Positions 55,904 to 64,000 of a stretch of 64,000 bases of DNA are shown in pieces. Both the position numbers and the translations under genes were made by a program. The notes under the pieces were generated by a model, which was given only the letters and a program-made list of their open reading frames with translations, ran no database searches and was not told the DNA's origin. How positions within the stretch are numbered: position 1 is the first letter of the stretch; the number at the start of each line of letters is the position of its first letter. The stretch lies in contig NZ_WHZW01000006.1 in NCBI RefSeq assembly GCF_010667685.1, positions 62,001 through 126,000 on the forward strand, read 5' to 3'. Source of the stretch: Bifidobacterium aerophilum. Its GTDB lineage: Bacteria; Actinomycetota; Actinomycetes; Actinomycetales; Bifidobacteriaceae.

Positions 55904-57160
55904 ATGAACCGCATGACGAACGAACTGGCACGGCAGACGGTGAACGAATTCGGATTCGAGGCGGACGCGACGCGCGAGCAGGCGCTGGCGGCGCTGCTCG
56001 AACAGATCATGGGCGCATACTCGGTAAGCGACGACGAAGGTCCGCTGGCCGATGCGATCGAACGGTTCCTGCGTCGCCAGCCGCATCTGACCGTGCGTCG
56101 TCACGGCGATACGGTGGTGGCGAGCACCGATTTCGGCAAGGCCCGGCGCGTGATCCTGGCCGGACATATCGACACGGTGCCGGTGATCGACAACTTCCCG
56201 CCGCGCTGGCTCGACCCCGGCGATCCGCTGATTCGCGAGGACGTGGCCTCCGCGCATCCGGGGGAGCGCGTGCTGTGGGGCCGCGGCGCGACCGACATGA
56301 AGGCGTCGGATGCGGTGATGCTGTATCTGGCCGCCGCGCTGAACGGGATCCCCGCCGACAAGGGCGGCATCGACCCGAATTATGACCTGACCTACGTGTT
56401 CTACGACCATGAGGAGGTCGCGGCCGAGAAGAACGGCCTGCGCAAGGTCGTCGAATCGCATCCGGATTGGATCACCGGCGACTTCGCGATCATCGGCGAG
56501 CCGACCGACTGCGGCATCGAAGGCGGCTGCAACGGCACGATCCGCTTCGACGTGATCACGCACGGCGTGGCCGCGCATTCCGCCCGCGCGTGGATGGGTG
56601 TCAACGCGATCCACAAGGCGGCCGACATCCTGAACCGTCTGGCCGCGTACGAGCCGGCCGACGTGGAGGTTGACGGACTGGTCTACCGCGAAGGCGTCAA
56701 CGCCACGCTGATCTCGGGCGGCAAGGGCACGAACGTGATCCCCGACGAATGCCGCGTGCACGTCAACTACCGGTTCGCGCCCGACAAGACGATCGCCGAA
56801 GCCAAGGCACTCATGATGGGCGCGGATTGCGGCGCCGAACTCGGCAACGGCGAGCATGAGGCGACCGGCGGCATGTTCGCCGGCTTCGGCATCGAAATGA
56901 AGGACGAGTCGCCGAGCGCCCGCCCCGGCATGGACTCGCCGCTGGCGGTCTCCTTGGCGCGGCTGGTCAAGGATCGCACCGGACGCGAGCCGCTCGCCAA
57001 GCTCGGCTGGACCGATGTGGCCCGCTTCGCGATCCTCGGCATCCCCGCCGTGAACCTCGGCGCGGGCAGTCCGCTGCTCGCCCACAAGCACGACGAGCAG
57101 CTCCCCGAATCCGAACTCGCCCTTCTCACCGACATTTTGGGGGAATGGCTGACGCGTTAA
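55904..57160 (+). CDS. dapE: succinyl-diaminopimelate desuccinylase
   Basis: 418 residues of the M20 peptidase family. It releases succinate from N-succinyl-LL-diaminopimelate in lysine and peptidoglycan precursor synthesis. Zinc ligands are in LAGHIDTVPV (His), GRGATDMKAS (Asp), YDHEEVAAEKNGL (Glu) and HKHDEQLPES (His). GTNVIPDECRVHVNYRFAPD marks the dimerisation domain boundary. Start ATG 55904 or 55913; no ribosome binding site is seen, so it may be leaderless. Its last codons lie in a 120-bp repeat. Confidence 0.93.
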   Translation: MNRMTNELARQTVNEFGFEADATREQALAALLEQIMGAYSVSDDEGPLADAIERFLRRQPHLTVRRHGDTVVASTDFGKARRVILAGHIDTVPVIDNFPPRWLDPGDPLIREDVASAHPGERVLWGRGATDMKASDAVMLYLAAALNGIPADKGGIDPNYDLTYVFYDHEEVAAEKNGLRKVVESHPDWITGDFAIIGEPTDCGIEGGCNGTIRFDVITHGVAAHSARAWMGVNAIHKAADILNRLAAYEPADVEVDGLVYREGVNATLISGGKGTNVIPDECRVHVNYRFAPDKTIAEAKALMMGADCGAELGNGEHEATGGMFAGFGIEMKDESPSARPGMDSPLAVSLARLVKDRTGREPLAKLGWTDVARFAILGIPAVNLGAGSPLLAHKHDEQLPESELALLTDILGEWLTR

Positions 57161-57342
57161 GCGCGAAGCCCGGTGGGCTTCGCGTAGCGTCAGTCTGAGC
57201 GAGCCGATAGGCGAGCGAAGGTGGGATTGAGTCTCGCCGTAGGCGAGTCCGTAATTGCAGGGCCGGAGGAGACGCGTTAAGCGCGAAGCCCGGTGGGCTT
57301 CGCGTAGCGTCAGTCTGAGCGAGCCGATAGGCGAGCGAAGGT
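57151..57342. repeat. 120-bp-spaced tandem repeat at the dapE 3' end
   Basis: A 72-bp block at 57151-57222 recurs exactly at 57271-57342; the intervening 48 bp are also partly repeated downstream to about 57395. The first copy contains the dapE stop. Each block has the hairpin GAAGCCC-ggt-GGGCTTC. The region 57161-57668 has no other supported feature. Confidence 0.9.
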
Positions 57343-57668
57343 AATGCTGGGTCCGAGCGTAGCGAGGTCCGTTGTTGCGGAGCCGGAGGCGACGCGCGCA
57401 CTGTCGCATGATTCCGCCGGTGTTCACCGTGTGTCAATTTTTGTGTCATACTTAGGGATGGCGGTTCTGCAAGCCGCCGAGCATCCGATGGCGTCGATCC
57501 CCTCGCGTGGTTCTTTCCGCGGGGCCGGTGTCCGCCGTCGCAGCATTGACTTTTTGACCGGTGCTTCATATGGGCGCAACAGATGCGCGGCCGCGGTGAG
57601 AGCGCGGTGTGACGACCGTATGGGGCTTGACATAGGCGCCGTGATTGCAGCACGTCGCGAGGAGCATC

Positions 57669-60600
57669 GTGCCCAGTGTGAATCATGAGGGCCTCGGCGA
57701 AGCCGAAGCCGCAGCATCCCAGCATGCAACCGACCAGACCGCATCCAATACCTCCGATACGACTCAGCCGGCGTCGTCCCCGTCGGTGTCGTCCGGCTCG
57801 TCCGTGTCGTCCAATCCCGCCCCGCGTCGCCGTCGTGGCGGCCGTCGCGTGGTGCGTGGCGCAGGTGCGGCCGGCGCCGCGCTGGAACTGACCGTGCAGG
57901 AGCACGCCGCGCCGCTGTTCGAGGAGCCGAAGGTCGCCGACGTCGAGGCCGCAGCGCAGTCCCGTGCCGAGGACGAGCGGTCGTCCGACAGGACCTCCGC
58001 GTCCGATACCGTGCGGCGTCCGTCCCGTCGTCGTGTCGTCTCGCAGGACGACGAAGCCGATCACGATGACCGTCGTGACGAACACGGCGGTCACGACGAC
58101 GACCGCGACGATGCCGCCGGCTCGCGCCGTACCCGTACCCGCCGTCGTCGTGCCGCGTTCGACGACGCGGACGACGTGCGCGACGACGAACCGCGGTCCG
58201 GCCGTTCGCGCCGCCGCGGTCCGGCCTCTGACTATGAGCCGTTCAACGTCGGCGACGATCGTGCCGATGATGACGCGCCGCGTCGCCGGCGTTCGCGTGC
58301 GACGGACGATGCCGGCGACGATCGCGCGTTCGATGCGCTTGACCTGTTGCCGTCCGGTCGCGGATCGGCGTCGCGCGGATCGCGGCCGATGACGTCGCTG
58401 CTGTTCCAGGAGCCGGTGCTGCCGGCGATCACCGACCGTCGTGACGACCGTTTCGACGATGCCGACGACCATCAGGGTCGCGAGTCGGACCGTCGCTCCC
58501 GTGACGATCGGGATGACGCCTCCCGCGGTGACGAGACCCGTCATGATGACGAGCAGGCCGGTCGTTCGCGTCGTTCGCGCCGTCGCCGCGCGACCTCGAC
58601 CGATCTGACCGTCGTGACCGATGCGGCCGGAAACGCCAACGTCGCGCCCGCCGGACAGGATCGTGACGCATCCGACGAGACGGCCGCCGAGGAATCGTCC
58701 TCGTCGGGCCGTTCGCGTCGTTCGCGCCGCCTGAACGCGCAGGAACGTCGTGCCGCCGCCGAAGTGGAGCAGATCGAGGAGGACCTCGAGTTCGACGACA
58801 TCACGTATGCGCCGATCACCGAAGAGGACCTGTCGGAAGGCCCGACCCGTTCGCGTCGTCGCCGTCGCCGCGGCAGCCGTGGCGAGGACCGTGACACTGA
58901 GCGCGAGAACGCCGCCGACGAGACGACCTCCCAGAACCAGCATGCGGACGAGAACGAGTCCGAGGACGAGGGTGCGTCGCGTCGCCGTCGCGACGACGAG
59001 GAATCCGAGGATTCCACCGTCACGCGTCGCCGTCGCCGTCGCCGTTCCAAGTCCGGCGACGAGGCGATGGAGGAACTGGCTCCGCGCCGTTCTCGCAAGC
59101 AGCAGTACATCGACGAGATCACCGACATCGAAGGCTCGACCCGACTCGAGGCGAAGAAGCAGCGTCGCCGCGACAACCGCCGCGAGCGTTCCCGCCAGGC
59201 CACGATCCTCGAGCAGGACTTCCTCGCGCGCCGCGAGAACGTCGAACGTCTCATGGTCGTGCGCGAGCGCGGCCGCCACACGCAGATCTCGGTGATCGAG
59301 GACAACGTGCTCGTCGAGCATTACGTGTCCGACATCCAGGAGGTCGCCACCGTCGGAAACGTGTATCTCGGCCGCGTGCAGAACGTGCTGCCGAGCATGG
59401 AGGCCGCGTTCGTCGACATCGGCCAGGCGCGCAACGGCGTGCTGTACGCAGGCGAGGTCAACTGGGACGCGGCGCGTCTCGACGGCCAGCCGCGGCGCAT
59501 CGAGCTTGCGTTCAAGTCCGGCGATCCGGTGCTCGTTCAGGTCACCAAGGATCCGATCGGCCACAAGGGCGCGCGTCTGACCTCGCAGGTCACGCTCGCC
59601 GGCCGCTTCCTCGTGCTTGTGCCGTCCGGCGGCATGACCGGCGTGAGCCGCAAGCTGTCCGACCGCGAGCGCAGCCGTCTGAAGAACATCGTGTCGAAGA
59701 TCGCGCCGAAGGACATGGGCGTGATCATCCGCACGGCCGCCGAAGGCGCGTCCGAGGAGGCGATCGTCAAGGATCTCGAAAGCCTCGTGCGCCAGTGGGA
59801 ACGCATCAACGCCAAGCGCGAGGAGTTCCTGCACGGCCGTCGCCCCAAGCTCCTGCAGGGCGAGCCGGACGTGGCGATCCGCGTGGTGCGCGACATCTTC
59901 AACGACGACTTCAAGCAGATGATCGTCGAGGGCGACAAGGTGTACGAGCGCATCGAGGAATACCTCGAGACGATGGCCCCGGACCTGCGCGACAAGCTCG
60001 TCAAGTGGGATCCGGCCGAGCACGAAGGCAAGGACGTGTTCGACAAGTGGCAGATCGATTCTCAGCTGCGCAAGGGCATGGAACGTCAGGTGTACCTGCC
60101 GTCCGGCGGTTCGATCGTCATCGACCGTACCGAGGCCATGACCACGATCGACGTGAACACCGGCCGTTTCATCGGCAAGGGCAAGTCGCTTGAGGAGACC
60201 GTGACCCGGTGCAACCTTGAGGCGGCCGAGGAGATCGCGCGCCAGCTGCGCCTGCGCGACATCGGCGGCATGGTGATGATCGACTTCGTTGACATGGTCA
60301 TGCCGGCGAACCGCGACCTCGTGCTGCGCCGTCTCGTCGAATGCCTGGCGCGCGACCGCACCAAGCACCAGGTGGCGGAGGTCACCTCGCTCGGACTCGT
60401 GCAGATGACGCGCAAGCGCATAGGCCAGGGCCTCGTCGAGGCGTTCTCCGAGGAATGCCCGACCTGCAAGGGCCGCGGCTTCATCCTGCACGACGAGCCG
60501 ACCGTGAACGCCGACTACGACGATCCGTACGCCCTGAAGGGCGGCGACCCGTTCATCAAGACGAACAAGCACGGCCGTGGCACTGACGTGCAGGTCCCGC

Positions 60601-60686
60601 AGGGATCCTCGCCGGACGTCAAGGCCAAGCTCGCCGCGATCGCCGCGGCCGCCGTCGCCGCGAACAACGGTGACGGCGAGGAGTAG
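57669..60686 (+). CDS. rne: ribonuclease E/G with long charged N-terminal extension
   Basis: 1005 residues from GTG 57669 (GAGGAGC upstream). The first ~500 residues are disordered and repeat Arg/Asp runs (RRSRRRRATSTDLTVV, DDRRDEHGGHDDDRDDAAG). Then come the S1 domain (VGNVYLGRVQNVLPSMEAAF), the catalytic DNase-I-like part with Asp828 (TTIDVNTGRF) and DFVDM (872-876), and the Zn-link CPTCKGRG (Cys930, Cys933). It is the main endonuclease of mRNA decay and rRNA processing. In actinobacteria the scaffold region may be N-terminal, as here. Confidence 0.95.
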   Translation: MPSVNHEGLGEAEAAASQHATDQTASNTSDTTQPASSPSVSSGSSVSSNPAPRRRRGGRRVVRGAGAAGAALELTVQEHAAPLFEEPKVADVEAAAQSRAEDERSSDRTSASDTVRRPSRRRVVSQDDEADHDDRRDEHGGHDDDRDDAAGSRRTRTRRRRAAFDDADDVRDDEPRSGRSRRRGPASDYEPFNVGDDRADDDAPRRRRSRATDDAGDDRAFDALDLLPSGRGSASRGSRPMTSLLFQEPVLPAITDRRDDRFDDADDHQGRESDRRSRDDRDDASRGDETRHDDEQAGRSRRSRRRRATSTDLTVVTDAAGNANVAPAGQDRDASDETAAEESSSSGRSRRSRRLNAQERRAAAEVEQIEEDLEFDDITYAPITEEDLSEGPTRSRRRRRRGSRGEDRDTERENAADETTSQNQHADENESEDEGASRRRRDDEESEDSTVTRRRRRRRSKSGDEAMEELAPRRSRKQQYIDEITDIEGSTRLEAKKQRRRDNRRERSRQATILEQDFLARRENVERLMVVRERGRHTQISVIEDNVLVEHYVSDIQEVATVGNVYLGRVQNVLPSMEAAFVDIGQARNGVLYAGEVNWDAARLDGQPRRIELAFKSGDPVLVQVTKDPIGHKGARLTSQVTLAGRFLVLVPSGGMTGVSRKLSDRERSRLKNIVSKIAPKDMGVIIRTAAEGASEEAIVKDLESLVRQWERINAKREEFLHGRRPKLLQGEPDVAIRVVRDIFNDDFKQMIVEGDKVYERIEEYLETMAPDLRDKLVKWDPAEHEGKDVFDKWQIDSQLRKGMERQVYLPSGGSIVIDRTEAMTTIDVNTGRFIGKGKSLEETVTRCNLEAAEEIARQLRLRDIGGMVMIDFVDMVMPANRDLVLRRLVECLARDRTKHQVAEVTSLGLVQMTRKRIGQGLVEAFSEECPTCKGRGFILHDEPTVNADYDDPYALKGGDPFIKTNKHGRGTDVQVPQGSSPDVKAKLAAIAAAAVAANNGDGEE

Positions 60687-60721
60687 TCCCGGACGATAAC
60701 CGAAGATGAACGGATAACGCC

Positions 60722-60751
60722 CCCGGGCGTGTCGTACTTGACACGCCCGGG
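60722..60751 (+). terminator. hairpin after rne
   Basis: A perfect 12-bp stem (60722-60733 with 60740-60751), loop GTACTT. No T-run follows. Confidence 0.7.
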
Positions 60752-60758
60752 ATCCGAC

Positions 60759-60787
60759 TTGCGTTAGTACAGGGGTCGGTGTACGTT
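60759..60787 (+). promoter_or_regulatory. promoter of rplU-rpmA
   Basis: TTGCGT (60759-60764), a 17-base spacer and TACGTT (60782-60787), about 77 bp upstream of rplU. Confidence 0.55.
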
Positions 60788-60863
60788 AGATAGTCGGTGT
60801 CTGACCAGCGGCTTGCGTGCGTCAGGCAAGTAGCTTTATAACACCATAGCAAGGAAACAGAGC

Positions 60864-61172
60864 ATGTACGCGATTGTGAAGGCCGGTGGCCATCAGGAAA
60901 AGGTCGAGGTCGGTGACGTGATCCTCGTGAACCGTCTCGACGCCAAGAAGGGCGATACCGTGGAGTTCCCGGTTGCCCTCGTTGTCGACGGTGCCAAGGT
61001 CACCCTGGCCGCCGCTGATCTGGCGAAGGTGTCCGCCAAGGCTGAGGTTGTTGACGATGAGGCCAAGGGCCCCAAGATCAACATCATGAAGTACAAGAAC
61101 AAGACCGGCGTTGCCCGTCGCAAGGGTCACCGCCAGAAGCTGACCGCCGTCAAGATCACGGCGATCGCCTGA
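60864..61172 (+). CDS. rplU: 50S ribosomal protein L21
   Basis: 102 residues, the normal L21 length: [20 protein letters not shown] and [33 protein letters not shown] precedes the ATG. Followed by rpmA after 37 bp, the universal pair; L21 contacts L20 and helix 46 of 23S rRNA. Confidence 0.98.
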   Translation: MYAIVKAGGHQEKVEVGDVILVNRLDAKKGDTVEFPVALVVDGAKVTLAAADLAKVSAKAEVVDDEAKGPKINIMKYKNKTGVARRKGHRQKLTAVKITAIA

Positions 61173-61209
61173 CATCAGGCTTTGGGCTTAGGACCGAAAG
61201 GAACAGATC

Positions 61210-61461
61210 ATGGCACACAAGAAGGGCGCGTCCAGCTCGCGCAACGGTCGCGATTCTAACGCGCAATACCTCGGCGTGAAGAAGTTCGGCGGCGAAGCCG
61301 TCGTGGCCGGCAACATCATCATCCGCCAGCGTGGCACCAAGTTCCACCCGGGCGAGAACGTCGGCATGGGCAAGGATCACACCCTGTTCGCCCTCATCGA
61401 CGGCAGCGTGAAGTTCGGCGTCCGTCGTGACCGCAAGGTCGTCGACGTCATCGCCGCCTGA
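61210..61461 (+). CDS. rpmA: 50S ribosomal protein L27
   Basis: 83 residues: [40 protein letters not shown] and [20 protein letters not shown]. The basic N-terminus reaches the peptidyl-transferase centre. CGAAAGGAACAGATC precedes the ATG. A terminator separates it from obg. Confidence 0.98.
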   Translation: MAHKKGASSSRNGRDSNAQYLGVKKFGGEAVVAGNIIIRQRGTKFHPGENVGMGKDHTLFALIDGSVKFGVRRDRKVVDVIAA

Positions 61462-61480
61462 GACCTGCGTATCAAGCGTT

Positions 61481-61510
61481 AAAGCCGCGCCCCATCGGAC
61501 GCGGCTTTTT
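61481..61510 (+). terminator. terminator after rpmA
   Basis: AAAGCCGC pairs with GCGGCTTT (61481-61488 with 61501-61508, extended inward by GC pairs), then a T-run. Confidence 0.9.
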
Positions 61511-61537
61511 CTATACCCTCCCACGTAAGGTAAACAT

Positions 61538-63214
61538 ATGAGTGATTTTGTGGATCGCGTGACCGTCCACGTCAAGGGCGGCGACGGCGGCAACGGTTCC
61601 GCCGGCATCAAGCGCGAGAAGTACAAGCCGCTGGCCGGCCCGAACGGCGGCAACGGCGGCGACGGCGGATCGGTCGTGTTCGAGGCGACCCGCAACGCGA
61701 ACAGCCTGCTCGACTACCGTTTCGTGCCGCATCGCGCGGCCGGCAACGGCACGATGGGCTTGGGCGACACCAAGGACGGTTCCAAGGGATCCGACCTGAT
61801 CCTGCCCGTGCCGGTCGGCACGGTGATCTTCGAGGCCAAGGGCCCCGCCGGCAAACCCAAGCATCCCGGCGAGCAGCTTGCCGATCTGCGTCATGAGGGC
61901 GATCGTTTCGTGGCCGCATACGGTGGCGCGGGCGGCCTCGGCAACGCCGCGCTGGCCAATCGTACCCGTCGCGCCCCGGGTTTCGCGCTGCTCGGCGAAC
62001 TGGGCGAGGAACGCGACGTGATTCTCGAGCTCAAGTCGATCGCGGACGTCGCGCTGGTGGGCTTCCCGTCGGCCGGCAAGTCCAGTCTGGTCGCCGCGAT
62101 GAGTTCGGCCAAGCCGAAGATCGCCGATTACCCGTTCACTACGCTCGTGCCGAACCTCGGCGTCGTGATGGCCGGTGACTCACGCTACACGATCGCCGAC
62201 GTGCCGGGCCTGATCCCGGGCGCATCCGAAGGCAAGGGCCTCGGCCTTGAGTTCCTGCGCCACATCGAACGCACGGAGATCATCGCGCATGTGATCGATT
62301 GCGCCACGCTCGAGCCGAACCGCGACCCGATGGCAGACTACGAGGCGCTTGAGCACGAGCTGGCCGAGTATGCCGACAAGCTCGAACTGCCGCTGGGCGC
62401 GATCCCGATCCCGGACCGCCCGCGCATCATCATCCTCAACAAGATCGACGTGCCTGAAGCCAAGGAGCTGGCCGATTTCGTGCGCCCGGACTTCGAGAAG
62501 CTCGGCATGAAGGTCTTCGAGATCTCCACTGCCTCGCACGCCGGACTCAAGGAGCTGGGCTTCGCGCTGGCTTCGCTGGTCGCCGACATGCGTGCCGAGG
62601 TCGCCAAGCGCGAAGAGGCCGAGGAAGAGGCCCGCGTGGTCATCAAGCCGCTCGAACAGGGTGGCCGTCGCCGTCGCCGCGCCGACGAGGGCGGCAATGC
62701 GCTCGACTTCACCGTGGAACGCCGCGAGAACGCGGACGGTTCGCAGTTCTGGTTCGAGGTGCGCGGCACCAAGCCGGAACGCTGGGTCATGCAGACGAAC
62801 TTCGACAACGACGAGGCCGTGGGCTATCTGGCCGACCGTCTGGCCAAGCTGGGCGTCGAGGACGAGTTGCGCCGCCAGGGCGCGAGGCCGGGCGACGAGG
62901 TGCGCATCGGCCGCGGCGCCCGTGCGGTCGAGTTCGATTGGGATCCGTCGATCGCCGCCGGCGCCGAGATGCTGGATGGCGCCCAGCTGGGCGCGCGCGG
63001 CAAGGATCTGCGACTGGAGACCGAGGAGCCGGGAGGCCGTCGTCGCACGAACTCCGAACGTCGTCGCCAGTATCACGAGATGATGGACGCCCGCGCCGCC
63101 GTGCGCGAGGCGATGGCGGCGGAACGCGCCGCCGGCCACTGGGCCGACCCGTCCATCGACGACGACCGTCACGACGAGACCAGCCTGTTCGGTCGCGGCG
63201 AGGACGCGGAGTAG
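61538..63214 (+). CDS. obg: Obg-family GTPase
   Basis: 558 residues. N-terminal Obg glycine-rich fold ([20 protein letters not shown]). GTPase domain with G1 GFPSAGKSS (175-183), switch region [13 protein letters not shown]3 [16 protein letters not shown] and G4 LNKIDV. An OCT domain and a long charged actinobacterial tail follow. It acts in 50S assembly and growth control. AAGGTAAACAT precedes the ATG. proB follows after 3 bp, so the two are one transcript. Confidence 0.97.
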   Translation: MSDFVDRVTVHVKGGDGGNGSAGIKREKYKPLAGPNGGNGGDGGSVVFEATRNANSLLDYRFVPHRAAGNGTMGLGDTKDGSKGSDLILPVPVGTVIFEAKGPAGKPKHPGEQLADLRHEGDRFVAAYGGAGGLGNAALANRTRRAPGFALLGELGEERDVILELKSIADVALVGFPSAGKSSLVAAMSSAKPKIADYPFTTLVPNLGVVMAGDSRYTIADVPGLIPGASEGKGLGLEFLRHIERTEIIAHVIDCATLEPNRDPMADYEALEHELAEYADKLELPLGAIPIPDRPRIIILNKIDVPEAKELADFVRPDFEKLGMKVFEISTASHAGLKELGFALASLVADMRAEVAKREEAEEEARVVIKPLEQGGRRRRRADEGGNALDFTVERRENADGSQFWFEVRGTKPERWVMQTNFDNDEAVGYLADRLAKLGVEDELRRQGARPGDEVRIGRGARAVEFDWDPSIAAGAEMLDGAQLGARGKDLRLETEEPGGRRRTNSERRRQYHEMMDARAAVREAMAAERAAGHWADPSIDDDRHDETSLFGRGEDAE

Positions 63215-63217
63215 GCC

Positions 63218-64000
63218 ATGCTTACGGAAGCGGACGTGCGGCGTGCGATCGCCGGCGCGCAGACCGTCGTCGTCAAGGTCGGCTCGAGCTCGCTGACCAA
63301 GCCGTCCGGCCATCTTGACACGGCCAAGCTGAATGCGCTGGTGGCGGCGCTGTCAAGCGCCGCGCTGATGGGCGCGCGCGTCGTGCTGGTGTCCTCCGGT
63401 GCGATCGCGGCCGGCTTCGGCCCGCTCGGCTTCGACTCCCGTCCGACCGACGTCGCCACGCAACAGGCCACCGCGGCCGTCGGACAGGGTCTGCTCATGG
63501 CCCAGTACGAGGCTTCGTTCGGCAGGTTCGGCGTGCGTGTCGGGCAGATCCTCATCACCGCCGAGGACACGATCAGGCCGCAACAGTACCGCAACGTGCA
63601 GCGCACGCTTGGCCGACTGCTCGATCTCGGCGTCGTGCCGATCGTCAACGAGAACGATTCGCTGGCGAGCAACGAGATCCGTTTCGGCGACAACGACCGG
63701 CTGTCCGCGCTGGTGGCGAATCTCGTGCGGGCCGACGCGCTGGTGCTGCTGACGGACGTGGACGCGCTGTATACCGCACCGCCGTCCGAGCCGGGCGCGC
63801 GGCGCATCGCGTTCGTGCCCGACGTGGTCGCGGCGTTGGACGACGTGACGGTGACCGGTCCGACCTCGGGCGTGGGCACCGGTGGCATGGTCACCAAGCT
63901 GGAGGCGGCGCGCGTGGCCGCGGTGTCGGGCATTCCCGCCGTATTGACGAGCGCGGTGAACGCCGGTCCGGCGCTGATGGGCGACCCGGTGGGCACCGCG
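63218..64000 (+). CDS. proB: glutamate 5-kinase, 3' end outside window
   Basis: 261 residues are visible; the gene runs off the right edge. It phosphorylates glutamate in the first step of proline synthesis. Amino-acid-kinase motifs: VVVKVGSSSL near the start, VLVSSGAIAAG, PIVNENDSLASNEIRFGDND and GVGTGGMVTKLEAA. It begins three bases after the obg stop, a common actinobacterial order. Confidence 0.96.
   Translation, partial: MLTEADVRRAIAGAQTVVVKVGSSSLTKPSGHLDTAKLNALVAALSSAALMGARVVLVSSGAIAAGFGPLGFDSRPTDVATQQATAAVGQGLLMAQYEASFGRFGVRVGQILITAEDTIRPQQYRNVQRTLGRLLDLGVVPIVNENDSLASNEIRFGDNDRLSALVANLVRADALVLLTDVDALYTAPPSEPGARRIAFVPDVVAALDDVTVTGPTSGVGTGGMVTKLEAARVAAVSGIPAVLTSAVNAGPALMGDPVGTA

Noticed and set aside
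57126-60572. 1148-codon frame antisense to rne
   Set aside because: The translation mirrors the Arg/Asp repeats of RNase E/G and has no start signal.

Overview
The window looks like a chromosome segment of a Bifidobacterium species. It is a high-GC actinobacterium with strong AGGAGG-type ribosome binding sites and RNase E/G with a very long charged N-terminus. Other pointers are rpsF-ssb-rpsR-rplI and rplU-rpmA-obg-proB orders and a cell-wall subtilase with FIVAR repeats. The genus is inferred from gene content and codon style, not from a marker such as 16S rRNA.

Left chromosomal part (1-19291): the 3' end of a PASTA-domain gene, a metallophosphoesterase, leuA, a class A penicillin-binding protein, a 1380-residue surface subtilase, the 4.5S SRP RNA, rplI/rpsR/ssb/rpsF (minus strand), prs, glf, rlmH and two genes of unknown function. 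It ends at an intact tRNA-Ser(GGA).

Island 1 (about 19363-38057) is an integrative mobilizable element in the 3' end of tRNA-Ser. It carries a tyrosine integrase, excisionase, ArdA antirestriction protein, DUF4192-like protein, serine resolvase, XRE regulator, an 800-residue LysM/His-Trp-Tyr repeat protein, MobA/MobC with a candidate oriT, a D5-type helicase and an AlbA-type regulator. Non-coding parts are rich in structure: three tandem ~102-bp units each holding a GC hairpin, a perfect 30-bp inverted repeat, a TTCCTAGGT cluster near the right end and Fur/Zur-like boxes. No type IV secretion genes are seen, so transfer would need a helper.

Island 2 (about 38041-49057) lies between two further copies of the tRNA 3' end and has no integrase. 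It holds a zinc-starvation cluster: an Mrf-like CobW protein diverging from zinc-independent copies of L28, L33, S14, L31, L36 and L32 across a Zur/Fur-like palindrome, then a ZnuA-ZinT zinc-binding protein. It also has a LysR regulator with azlCD, a PhzF homologue and a frameshifted AlbA-type gene.

Right chromosomal part (49058-64000): decayed aldo-keto reductase and MFS remnants, a Nudix hydrolase, a PLD-SF2 helicase likely linked to defence, a gene of unknown function, tRNA-Lys(CTT), dapE, RNase E/G, rplU, rpmA, obg and the start of proB, which runs off the right edge.

Most notable: the LysM repeat protein, the nested tRNA-Ser islands, the zinc-independent ribosome cluster, and the repeat/hairpin region upstream of the helicase gene.
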